From: S012-113 sp965368405
GTDB lineage: Bacteria > Bacteroidota > Bacteroidia > Cytophagales > Cyclobacteriaceae
Direction: 5' to 3'
Length of the DNA stretch: 50,568 nucleotides
Assembly: GCA_965368405.1 (NCBI GenBank)
Contig: CBDUMS010000014.1
Span: 1-50,568 of the forward strand
Within the stretch, counting starts at the first letter, position 1. Every line of letters begins with the position of its first letter. Both the position numbers and the translations under genes were made by a program. The notes under the pieces are model-generated. The model was given only the letters and a program-made list of their open reading frames with translations, ran no database searches and had not been told where the DNA came from. This document shows, piece by piece, positions 35,801 through 43,265 of the stretch.

Positions 35801-36565
35801 GCCAGAATAGCTTATTAAGAGATTATCTGATGATTTGCCCTGGGTTTCGATTAAGGAAATATCTATACCAAAAATAGAATTGAACTCCTGAATGGATTCC
35901 AAGATTATTTCTGGTAGGTGCTCAAAGAAGTATTTTCCTGAGCCTAGTGCTTCGAAAGCAGCTGCCCTGCTATCTTTTTCCGCCCCAATCATAGCAGGCA
36001 GATCTGCACTAAACCATTTGGGCGTTCTACGACGGGCAGGCCCGAATACTATTTTCTGAGCAGGAGTTGTCGTTTCAATCTGATCATCGGAACTACCTAG
36101 ATATTTCTTTATCAACTCATCGGCTGGTAAGGTGATCGCCTGATCATCTTGAGAATATCCAGCAATAACCATCCCCGGCACCAACGACAGCTCTGCAATC
36201 CTTTGTGCAAGAATAAGCATGTAAAGATGTTCTTGTGCCGAGCTAGCGACCAGTTGGAAGCAATCTAAATACTGGAATGCTGAAATGTTGGCACTCATGG
36301 AATCTACACTAATTACTATAGGTAGATGTTGCCTTGCGGCAGTTTGAATCTGATTATAGTTAGCAGATAGGGTGCTCGGTGATAAGTGAGCTACTCCCCT
36401 TAATCCTGATGCAGTGATTCCGTTGATGAAGGAGATATCATTAGACTTATATATGTTAACTTTTCGATGATAGATATTTACTCGTTCTTTCGAACTACCA
36501 GGGTTGGCTGAAAGATATCCTTCTGCAAACTTCTGAGCTATTTTTTCTATTGCATTATTCATCAC
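32897..36565 (-). CDS. Pseudo-PFOR: PFOR-like iron-sulfur protein without recognisable active site
   Basis: 1222 residues, about the length of pyruvate:ferredoxin oxidoreductase, with parts in PFOR order. Residues 35-130 resemble the pyruvate/TPP Pyr domain but lack the YPITPS motif. Residues 232-330 resemble domain II (LLAVKQLKPFPEI). Residues 478-488 (CTGCGDCFVHCPHSALPP) and 615-625 (CTGCGICADVCP) match the two-cluster ferredoxin domain V, but are separated by about 137 rather than about 55 residues. Residues 800-1155 resemble the C-terminal TPP domain without the GDG...N motif. A charged coiled coil (1165-1222) ends it. I infer an electron-transfer or scaffold role between KorAB and Rnf; catalysis is unlikely. 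It lies between rnfB and rnfC with 6-bp gaps. Confidence 0.65.
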   Translation of the reverse strand: MMNNAIEKIAQKFAEGYLSANPGSSKERVNIYHRKVNIYKSNDISFINGITASGLRGVAHLSPSTLSANYNQIQTAARQHLPIVISVDSMSANISAFQYLDCFQLVASSAQEHLYMLILAQRIAELSLVPGMVIAGYSQDDQAITLPADELIKKYLGSSDDQIETTTPAQKIVFGPARRRTPKWFSADLPAMIGAEKDSRAAAFEALGSGKYFFEHLPEIILESIQEFNSIFGIDISLIETQGKSSDNLLISYSGVVQEAYTAIDTSKKPQLLAVKQLKPFPEIAVAAQLSKRQLVAVIEAAPFGGSQSGFFQNIERVSPPSTALHAIGISSELKSDLLNNAIEHLKQDNVPKDILVGLAYTKSSSNYPKHEILLQEINKHYPLLSGLTIGNETSSQGQGKSAVQIPTSLRKHSDKGPNYTKLARFYDDTAYFYQNNELSELVADPFASLAVAPGESAGFFSAVNESNTLPVLKPGKCTGCGDCFVHCPHSALPPLVIGIEPLMKAGMDLAMANGNPITKLTPMLKNLAKLTGKAIKDKKITNLTDFLPEAFENLATQMKLEDEARTLVQAEFDLVLKEINALPVAITEQFFTEPNNAEKGSGSIFSLAVNTNTCTGCGICADVCPDQAMGMEDADAELIKGSEQVYELWEKLPNTDPATLLSLEESKYNPFARILLSRDNYLTMSGASPNESDNPYKTLVHLIAATTNAIIKPVIQPQISRIDELINTISESVHASLSKALPKENLDTLAQTLRETGADKTSFHEIVDKIEEHEHGKLIDTKPLKRKTDLVDGLKNLKWVLEEGPTGVGRAKFGFLVAGKESMSWARTYPNNNFGCPVMVHWQGAAPEQLLGLIQGHVRHTIDNIKLLQRAELEAANKYDPLAHDLEIASLDYNKLSLAERALIPPLLLIAERSDLDQAGWQSLSKILSQELPIKVILLDNIAPPNQNPVIDFIQSSAGLISAIALKKAFVFQGSLADQDHLARGLQNGLSNTHPALFNLYAFKKESHNTEDVNGLAFAELATASRTFPSLFFNPDEEHGFLNGVIDLDANRNFKEDWVVESIALPNEESLDYKITWADWAFTQPAWEDEFKKISSDNANTLLSDYLSLSKKDRAKKTPVIVRVSSTGLVYYSVSRTVVKMTETVLANWKTLQELAGLITEFPARLSEEVKKELTKKFEAEAADLKKEYDAELIVKEQEYTMRLKEQIKEKLIALSRMAKN

Positions 36566-36571
36566 GTATCA

Positions 36572-37450
36572 TTATTGGTAATAAACACCTTCCTCAACAC
36601 CGCCCAGAGGGAGGTCGACTTCATGTACTGATTCAAATTGATTTTCTCCTTCGAGCCATACAATGGCATTTGTAGGACACCTTTTTGTAGCATATGGATT
36701 GGTGAGATCGTTTAAGTCATAGTTAATTACTGCAAGGTTGTCAATAATTGAGATTACATCAGGAGCCGAGTCTGCAGCGCATCGCGAACACCCTGTGCAG
36801 GCAACACTGCACTTCGACTCTGCATTATCTCCTTCGAGCAACGACTTGCATTGTACAATCAGCTTTCGGCTAATAGGCATTAGTTCAAAGAGGTCTTTCG
36901 GACATTCATCTACACAATCGCCACAGGCTGTGCATTTATCTGAGTCTACTTGCGGTAATCCATTGCTATTCATTACAATGGCATCAAAATCGCAGGCTTT
37001 TTCACAATCGCCAAGGCCGAGACAGCCCCAAGAACAATCTTTGCTACCGCCAACTACGACCGACTCGCCACGGCAAGTACTCATACCGCCTTTATAACTG
37101 GCCAGGTTATGGGCTTCGTTTATACCGCCGGCACAGAGCAGACGTGCAACCTTTTTTTCTTCCTGGCTTACTTCTACACCCAAATAATTTGCTATTCGTT
37201 CAATGCCATCTTCTGAACTCACGGTGCATTTTGCAGGGTTGGTACCATCAGAGACTACTTTTTCTGCAAATGCTCTGCAACCCGGTTCACCACATGCGCC
37301 ACAATTTGCATTGGGGAGTAATTCTTCTACCACGTCAATTCTGGGGTCTTCAAAAACTTTAAAGTTTTTGTACGCTACAGAGAGGATCAGGCCAAAGGTG
37401 AGTCCAAGGCCGGCCAGAATCGCTAAGGGTATAAGAATATCCTGCGTCAT
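36572..37450 (-). CDS. rnfB: Rnf complex subunit B (multi-cluster ferredoxin)
   Basis: 292 residues: one N-terminal membrane helix (5-27), the RnfB cluster NCGACGEPGC with Cys75 (Cys50, 53, 58, 75), then a ferredoxin region. CTACGDCVDECP (Cys173-183) and the paired CSWGCLGLGDCEKAC (Cys139-153) form two clusters. A further group, CTGCSRC with CP (Cys218-224 and Cys258), suggests an additional 4Fe-4S cluster. RnfB is the likely entry point for electrons from reduced ferredoxin. It is enclosed by the 844- and 1222-residue genes (3 and 6 bp away), which suggests that these act at the same entry point. Confidence 0.93.
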   Translation of the reverse strand: MTQDILIPLAILAGLGLTFGLILSVAYKNFKVFEDPRIDVVEELLPNANCGACGEPGCRAFAEKVVSDGTNPAKCTVSSEDGIERIANYLGVEVSQEEKKVARLLCAGGINEAHNLASYKGGMSTCRGESVVVGGSKDCSWGCLGLGDCEKACDFDAIVMNSNGLPQVDSDKCTACGDCVDECPKDLFELMPISRKLIVQCKSLLEGDNAESKCSVACTGCSRCAADSAPDVISIIDNLAVINYDLNDLTNPYATKRCPTNAIVWLEGENQFESVHEVDLPLGGVEEGVYYQ

Positions 37451-37453
37451 TTT

Positions 37454-39988
37454 CTAATTAAATTGTTTTGCTCTTTCCTTCAATTCATCAAGACCATCTT
37501 CAGATGCATCTAGCGGACTTCCCGGGTGTATAATACCTACCGGACATAATTCTGCTGCTTCCACCAACTGACGGTAGGTTCCGGCCTTCGCATCCGCGAT
37601 AAATGCCATCTTATCACCGTTATAATTGAACATCTTATCGTTCTTACTAATACATTCATTGCAGGAGGTACAAAGAGGAGTGTCAATATAAGGATCGGCA
37701 GTAAGTACTTCTTCTTCTTCAACCTCTTCGACTGAAGCAACAGGTTCATCGGCTTCTTCTTCTTTGGGTTGAGGTGACGACACAGCGGCACTCGTTGGGG
37801 TGGTTGTAATAGTTGAAGTATCCAAATTGAGAAGCACATTGGTGAGGTTTTCCATCACCTTGCCAGCCTCTTCTGTTCGAACTAGTTCCACCTCTTTGGC
37901 ATGGGCCTCTTTCAATAACTCAATTGCAGCTTCATGCTTTTCTTCTAATTCAGCTTTGGTCTTTTCGCCTGCCTTGGCAACATGGTAATTATTTATACCA
38001 CTATTTTCTTGCAAGAATCGCCAGAAATCGAGCCGTTCTTGTGCTGCAATGGCCACTTGCCATGATACGGCAACCTTATGAACCGTTGCGTCGCTATCCA
38101 TGGTATAAATAAATGGGATCTTACCAATATTTTCTTGCTTGGTGTTGGCAATATAGGTTGAAAGCATGATCAGGTTATCAGTCCAGTATTCAGGCTTGAT
38201 ATCCATAAAATGATAATGGTAAGCAGGGTTCAATATGGCTAAATCGGCAAAGGTAAAAGAGACCTGAATTTTTTGATTATCACCAGTGGTTTCCTCAATT
38301 TCTATTTCGTGTTCAGGCCACTCTAGTAGAGGTTGCGGATTATTGCTCACCTCGAAGCGGCTGCCCCACGGTGTGCCCAGGATACCTTCATATACAAATC
38401 CTGGAAAATCTCTGCTTTCTATCGAAGCACTGGTCCATAAGTATGGGTTTTTATGTGCCTCTTCATCAACATTAAGAATATTGAAGATAGCAGGAGCAAA
38501 AGCAGTAAGGCCATCTTTAAAGACTTTAAAGAGCTCTTTTGGACTAATTGAGGTGCATTGGGCAACATAAATATTTTTATGCGATAACATAACACCGCCT
38601 AATTCCGCTTGAGTATGCAGGTCAACAATTTCCTGGTCCGATCGAGAGTTGTCGCTTTTTACGGCAACGACCTTAATAGGAATATTTTTATCCAGGGTAA
38701 TTGAAAGCTTATTAAACTCACTTTCAAAGAGTTCGATGTCATCGGCAACAAGCATAAAATAAGGGCAATTATCTAGCTCCTCGATCGATAAATTTCTCCA
38801 GCTAAAATGACTGAAATAGTCGTCGTGAACATCTGCTTGATAATTATTCTCCAATTCCAATTCGCCTATGCGCATTGCAATGAATAGATCAGTCCAAGGC
38901 CTAATATGTTTCTTAAAGGACCGTGTAATTGTTTTGCTACCGTTCCCTTTCCTATAAATTTGGGTTTCAATATTTGGAAAAAGGTTATTCCAGGCAATGT
39001 TTTTTCGTTTTTCCAGAAATTCGCCAATTGCCATAAAAGCCTGCTGATCTAGGATTGGCTCCGCCTTTTCCAGCTCTTCAAGTACGTGATTTATTCGCTT
39101 GATACGTTCCTTCCCAATACTTTCGGAGCCCGACTGTGGCAGGATAGAGGATAGCTCATCGAAATTAACCATAGAGTCTGCAAACTCTAGAGTGTCGTGC
39201 ATATCCTTGGCCTTCTGTTTAGAAGGATTGTTCTCGCCATCTAAGCGTAATTGATCTAAAAGACGACTCCTTAGTTGTCGGATTCTTTCCTTTAACGCAT
39301 TTCTAAGATGATCATGAGTAGCGAACATCGCAGCCTCCATAATATCAAATACGGTATGATTACTATAGGGAATTAATACGCCATTATCGGGCAGGTGGTC
39401 ACTTAGCTTTTGGATATCTTTCTTAAAGTTTTCAAGATCCTTTCCTTCAAGACCCAGTACTTCTGTTAGCTCAAGTAATGTTTTCTCTAAAATTTGACGG
39501 AAATCCTGCTCGCGATGATTGTAAAGGAGTTTATTGGCAATATGAACCAGCCGATCGATGTTATCCTTCAGGATTTTAGCATCATTCTCTTCCGGTCCAA
39601 CGACGTGCATCCGGCTTTCAATTACCTCTTTTAGCGACATGCAGTACTCTCCTTTGCCATTATAATTGGCCTCAGCTATCCATACCGGAAAGTCGGTACC
39701 TACAATTATCTTCTCATAAAGAGGGGCCATATGAATAGGTTTCAGATCTTCTGGTAAACCCTCTTTGTTCAGATCATTTCTGAAGAATGATCTAAGTTCT
39801 TTCCAATAGGAGATGATTTCGTTTTCAGGTGCCTTATTTGCTTTTGGCATTCTTGGAAAAACGGGTTTGTTGGCTTTGCCAACTTTGGCTGTGATTTCCT
39901 CACCATTTTGTCCATATATGATGTCTTGAACTACTTCAGCATCTTCTTTAAAGAATTGGCTAAATGTACTTTTTTCTTTCGCTGACAT
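37454..39988 (-). CDS. PFOR-derived protein with tethered C-terminal ferredoxin
   Basis: 844 residues, no family name known to me. Residues 1-395 are mostly helical and unrecognised. Residues 396-665 align with 889-1155 of the 1222-residue neighbour (for example NIPIKVVAVKSD with ELPIKVILLDN, and AFAPAIFNIL with THPALFNLY) and resemble a degenerate PFOR TPP domain without its cofactor motif. Residues 670-708 form a charged helix, and 725-768 a Thr/Pro/Glu-rich flexible tether. Residues 769-844 carry a single 4Fe-4S ferredoxin domain: CTSCNEC and CPVG (Cys773, 776, 779, 815). It follows korB by 32 bp and precedes rnfB by 3 bp. I infer a mobile electron carrier between the oxidoreductase and Rnf. 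Confidence 0.65.
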   Translation of the reverse strand: MSAKEKSTFSQFFKEDAEVVQDIIYGQNGEEITAKVGKANKPVFPRMPKANKAPENEIISYWKELRSFFRNDLNKEGLPEDLKPIHMAPLYEKIIVGTDFPVWIAEANYNGKGEYCMSLKEVIESRMHVVGPEENDAKILKDNIDRLVHIANKLLYNHREQDFRQILEKTLLELTEVLGLEGKDLENFKKDIQKLSDHLPDNGVLIPYSNHTVFDIMEAAMFATHDHLRNALKERIRQLRSRLLDQLRLDGENNPSKQKAKDMHDTLEFADSMVNFDELSSILPQSGSESIGKERIKRINHVLEELEKAEPILDQQAFMAIGEFLEKRKNIAWNNLFPNIETQIYRKGNGSKTITRSFKKHIRPWTDLFIAMRIGELELENNYQADVHDDYFSHFSWRNLSIEELDNCPYFMLVADDIELFESEFNKLSITLDKNIPIKVVAVKSDNSRSDQEIVDLHTQAELGGVMLSHKNIYVAQCTSISPKELFKVFKDGLTAFAPAIFNILNVDEEAHKNPYLWTSASIESRDFPGFVYEGILGTPWGSRFEVSNNPQPLLEWPEHEIEIEETTGDNQKIQVSFTFADLAILNPAYHYHFMDIKPEYWTDNLIMLSTYIANTKQENIGKIPFIYTMDSDATVHKVAVSWQVAIAAQERLDFWRFLQENSGINNYHVAKAGEKTKAELEEKHEAAIELLKEAHAKEVELVRTEEAGKVMENLTNVLLNLDTSTITTTPTSAAVSSPQPKEEEADEPVASVEEVEEEEVLTADPYIDTPLCTSCNECISKNDKMFNYNGDKMAFIADAKAGTYRQLVEAAELCPVGIIHPGSPLDASEDGLDELKERAKQFN

Positions 39989-40020
39989 TGTGCAGTTTAT
40001 TTTATTCTCGTATTTAATTT

Positions 40021-40974
40021 CTAAATAGCGTACTTATCTAATTCCACCTCCAGGGCTTGCGCTTTTTGTTCTACAGTAACACCAAGATTAGAAGCGCCGT
40101 GGTCGTCGTAACACTGAGCATTTTTATTTTGGTAAAATAGACCCATATATACTTTATCCGATTCCATTGCCAGATCTCTTGCCGCAGATAAATCAGTCGG
40201 ATCATGTGAGATTCTGAATTTAAATGTTTTGGCAACTTCATCACTTACTTTAATCCCATCATCGTGCTCCATATAAACCATCGCGTCTTTATTCGAGGTT
40301 AATTCTTCAACGAGTCCTCCTTGAAATACGGGGCAACGTTGAATAACATGGATAAATGAAAATCCCTTATGTTCGTAGCCCGCCTTTATGGTTTCGTACA
40401 TGTGGGCGGGATTCCAATCTGCCGTCTGAGCCACGAAGGAAGCGTTTGCTACACCCATTGTAGTTTGAATGGGGTTAATAGGAGGCAAGAAAGAACCATC
40501 AGGCGTTGTGTTAGAAACGGTGCCCACGCGCGACGTAGGGGAGGTTTGTTTTTTCGTTAAGCCATAAATTTCATTATTTAATAGCAAAACGGTCATGTTC
40601 ATATTATATCGAATAGCATGGATCCAAGCTCCGGCACCGATCGAAATACAATCGCCATCGCCGGTAACTACAAAAACGTCAAGATCTGGACGTCGGAATT
40701 TTATCCCTTCAGCTACAGGAAAAGCTCTACCGTGAAGTCCATGAAACCCATAGGTATTCATATAATGAGGAAAGCGGCTAGAACAGCCAATTCCTGAGAT
40801 GAAAACAGTTTTGGCTGGATCGAGTTGTTTCTCGCGGAGTAACTTTTGCATGTTTGCTAATACAGCGTGGTCGCCACAACCTGGGCACCAACGCGCTACA
40901 CCTTTCTCGTAACCTTCTAGTGAATAGTATTTTGAAGGAAGATCGACAGCAATATCAGTTTTTAATCCGTACAT
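40021..40974 (-). CDS. korB: 2-oxoacid:ferredoxin oxidoreductase beta subunit
   Basis: 317 residues. The TPP-binding motif begins GDGDCISIGAGAWIHA (from Gly105) and ends LLLNNEIYGLTKKQTSPTS. Four Cys that bind the proximal 4Fe-4S cluster are in place: WCPGCGDH (Cys30, 33), GIGCSSR (Cys64) and QRCPVFQGG (Cys214). The protein oxidatively decarboxylates a 2-oxoacid, most likely 2-oxoglutarate, and gives electrons to ferredoxin. The KorAB two-subunit form is typical of Bacteroidota; the exact substrate is inferred from family. It follows korA by 10 bp. Confidence 0.92.
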   Translation of the reverse strand: MYGLKTDIAVDLPSKYYSLEGYEKGVARWCPGCGDHAVLANMQKLLREKQLDPAKTVFISGIGCSSRFPHYMNTYGFHGLHGRAFPVAEGIKFRRPDLDVFVVTGDGDCISIGAGAWIHAIRYNMNMTVLLLNNEIYGLTKKQTSPTSRVGTVSNTTPDGSFLPPINPIQTTMGVANASFVAQTADWNPAHMYETIKAGYEHKGFSFIHVIQRCPVFQGGLVEELTSNKDAMVYMEHDDGIKVSDEVAKTFKFRISHDPTDLSAARDLAMESDKVYMGLFYQNKNAQCYDDHGASNLGVTVEQKAQALEVELDKYAI

Positions 40975-40984
40975 GGCTATTATC

Positions 40985-42871
40985 TTATTTCGTGTTTAGT
41001 TGATTCATGATTACACCAAGAATACGTTTTGGTGATAGTGGTTGGCCTTCTACATTCGAATAGCAATCGACGTCAACCAATGTATTCGCTCTTAATACCC
41101 AGGCAAGTTGTGAGTATCTGCGATTTTCATCCGTAAATTGAGGATTGTCTTTATCATCGCTATAATTAATCTCTACGGTCATTACTTGCTTGAACTTCTT
41201 AAAAATTTCTTTTAAGCCAGGCTCGAGTGGACTTAAGAAACGGAGATGAAGCGAGGACACTTTCAGGCCTTCGCTACGTGCCATATCGATAGCTTCATTT
41301 ATAGCGCCAAGGGTAGAACCCCAGCCAACCACAAGGAGGTCGCCCGAGTCGTCGCCATTGATCTTTGGTGTGTTCAGCGATTTTTGGAATGAAGCGAACT
41401 TCCTGCTTCGTAATGCCGAAGACTGTTGATTTTCCTCTGGGATATAAGATACGTGTGCCTCGCTTGTGTGCGCTAACCCGGTTAAGGTATACTGGCCACC
41501 CGCTTGCCCAGGAATAGGCCGTTTACTAAGGCCAGTATTCATATCCCATTGATAAGGTTTTATATCGCCTTTCCAAGGGCTTTGATCAATAGGAGGTGCG
41601 AACCAATCTTTCTTAATCTTTGGTCTTGGGAATGGCTGTTGCCCTGTCGCCAAATTGGCATCTGTGAGGATATATACAGGAGTCCTAAATGATTCTGCTA
41701 ATTTTCTTGCAAGAATAACGAATTGAAAACATTCTTCGATCGTGGCCACTGCCATAACAATCTTAGGAGCATCTCCTGGCTGTCCATAGAGGGTTGAAAG
41801 CAAATCGCCCTGCTCTACCTTCGTAGGTAATCCCGTCGATGGTCCGCCGCGCTGCACGTTTACAACGACTAATGGAATTTCTGCCATCGTAGCAAGGCCT
41901 AAGAACTCAGTTTTTAATGCCATTCCAGGGCCAGAGGTTACCGTAACGGCGGTTTTTCCTGCGTAGGAGCAACCTATGGCGAAGCCAACAGCTGCAATTT
42001 CATCTTCGGCTTGATGAACCTGCCCACCGGATTTTTTAAATATTTCTGCTAATAAATGCGAAACCGATGTTGCCGGAGTAATTGGATACATCGAACAAAC
42101 CTCCATGCCCGAAGCAAGTACCCCAAGGGCAATGGCTTCGTTTCCATTCATCACCACGAGATCCTCTTTCGATTTCATGGCAGGAACTTCGTACTGAAAT
42201 CCTAGGTTGGCTTCTGCCCATTTATAACCTGCATTGTATAGCTCAAGATTGGATTTAATTATTGCATCTGATTTCTTTCTAAAGATGAATCTGATTTGAT
42301 CTTCGCCTTTACTTATTTCACGTTTATAGATGAAGCTTAGAAGGCCAAGAACCCACATATTTTTACCTTTTCTGGCATTTTTTACCAGTTTAAGGCATTC
42401 TTCTTCCATGGGTATTTCAATCACCTTGATGCCCTGCTTCTTGAAATCTATCAATGCTTCCGCATACTTCTGGCTGATCTCGTCAGAATAATCCGACCAC
42501 TTGCTTTCCAGGAGCATGATTGTTCCTTCATTATAAGCACTCTGGGCTATTCTTCCATAGGGAACTTGTTCATTTAATGCAATCACCAAATTAGCCTCGT
42601 TGCCCATATTGGTGATTTTTTTCGACCCGATTCGGATGCGAATACCTGACGCCCCAGCTCTACTACGAGCCGGTGGTTGAATTTCGGCAGGGATAATTTC
42701 TACTGTCCACACGCCATTTCCAGTTTTTGCTGAAATTGCCGCGAAGCTCTGACCACATTTCTGTGCGCCTTCACCGGAGTCGCTTACGATCTCGATGATG
42801 TGCTCGTCTACCTTGGTTAACTTAACCTTTTTAGCTTTTGGTGCTTCTTTAGTTTCTACTGAACTTCCCAT
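40985..42871 (-). CDS. korA: 2-oxoacid:ferredoxin oxidoreductase alpha subunit (gamma-alpha fusion)
   Basis: 628 residues. Residues 25-200 form the gamma domain (SDSGEGAQKCGQSF, PAEIQPPARSRAG) fused to the alpha subunit, which carries the Pyr-domain motif YPITPATS (residues 262-269) and the QRGGPSTGLPTKVEQGDL segment. These features are intact, in clear contrast with the degenerate copy in the 1222-residue neighbour. The first 20 residues are a Lys-rich extension. It is the first gene of the apparent operon. No TAnnTTTG element is obvious in the 394-bp upstream region, which it shares with ffh. Confidence 0.93.
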   Translation of the reverse strand: MGSSVETKEAPKAKKVKLTKVDEHIIEIVSDSGEGAQKCGQSFAAISAKTGNGVWTVEIIPAEIQPPARSRAGASGIRIRIGSKKITNMGNEANLVIALNEQVPYGRIAQSAYNEGTIMLLESKWSDYSDEISQKYAEALIDFKKQGIKVIEIPMEEECLKLVKNARKGKNMWVLGLLSFIYKREISKGEDQIRFIFRKKSDAIIKSNLELYNAGYKWAEANLGFQYEVPAMKSKEDLVVMNGNEAIALGVLASGMEVCSMYPITPATSVSHLLAEIFKKSGGQVHQAEDEIAAVGFAIGCSYAGKTAVTVTSGPGMALKTEFLGLATMAEIPLVVVNVQRGGPSTGLPTKVEQGDLLSTLYGQPGDAPKIVMAVATIEECFQFVILARKLAESFRTPVYILTDANLATGQQPFPRPKIKKDWFAPPIDQSPWKGDIKPYQWDMNTGLSKRPIPGQAGGQYTLTGLAHTSEAHVSYIPEENQQSSALRSRKFASFQKSLNTPKINGDDSGDLLVVGWGSTLGAINEAIDMARSEGLKVSSLHLRFLSPLEPGLKEIFKKFKQVMTVEINYSDDKDNPQFTDENRRYSQLAWVLRANTLVDVDCYSNVEGQPLSPKRILGVIMNQLNTK

Positions 42872-43265
42872 TTTCGGTATGGTTTATTCTGAACAAGACT
42901 TAAAATGATATGATTATGTGCCTAATCAGGATTTTTTCTATAGTATTCAAACTTTCGTAAGTAAAACTAGTAAAACAGATCACGATAAAACCTGACATTT
43001 GTCATAACTCAAAAATCAATTAAAAAAATGCCTCTAATTATCATTAAACCAACATTTTGCCTCATAAAAATTTATATTCACTATTAAATATTTGATTGCT
43101 GAAGGAATAACCTTCATGAATTTATGCATAGTGCATTATATCAAGAATCAGAAATCTCATTTATGAAGGATGTAATTGCTTCTGATGTAAAATGAATGCC
43201 AAAATATTAATTGTCGTGATCGTCAGATTCTTTTATCTTTGCATTTCTAAAAATGCGAAAGAAGG
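42872..43265. other. 394-bp intergenic region between korA and ffh
   Basis: AT-rich divergent region with no credible coding sequence. The ffh promoter lies at its right end. A small hairpin (GAAGG aataa CCTTC, 43101-43115) and an ATGCATAGTGCAT partial palindrome (about 43123-43136) are visible without a T tract. The start point for the kor-rnf operon must lie in the left part, but no consensus element is seen, so it may use regulated or alternative sigma recognition. I recognise no small RNA. Confidence 0.5.
43211..43241 (+). promoter_or_regulatory. Promoter for ffh
   Basis: TTG (43211-43213), 20-nt spacer, TATCTTTG (43234-43241), matching the Bacteroidota housekeeping promoter. Transcription would start near 43248, leaving about 18 nt before the ATG, with GAAGG just ahead of the start. 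Confidence 0.7.

Noticed and set aside
43101..43136. Terminator or small RNA in the korA-ffh spacer
   Set aside because: The GAAGG/CCTTC hairpin is only 5 bp long with no T tract, and no conserved RNA structure is recognisable.
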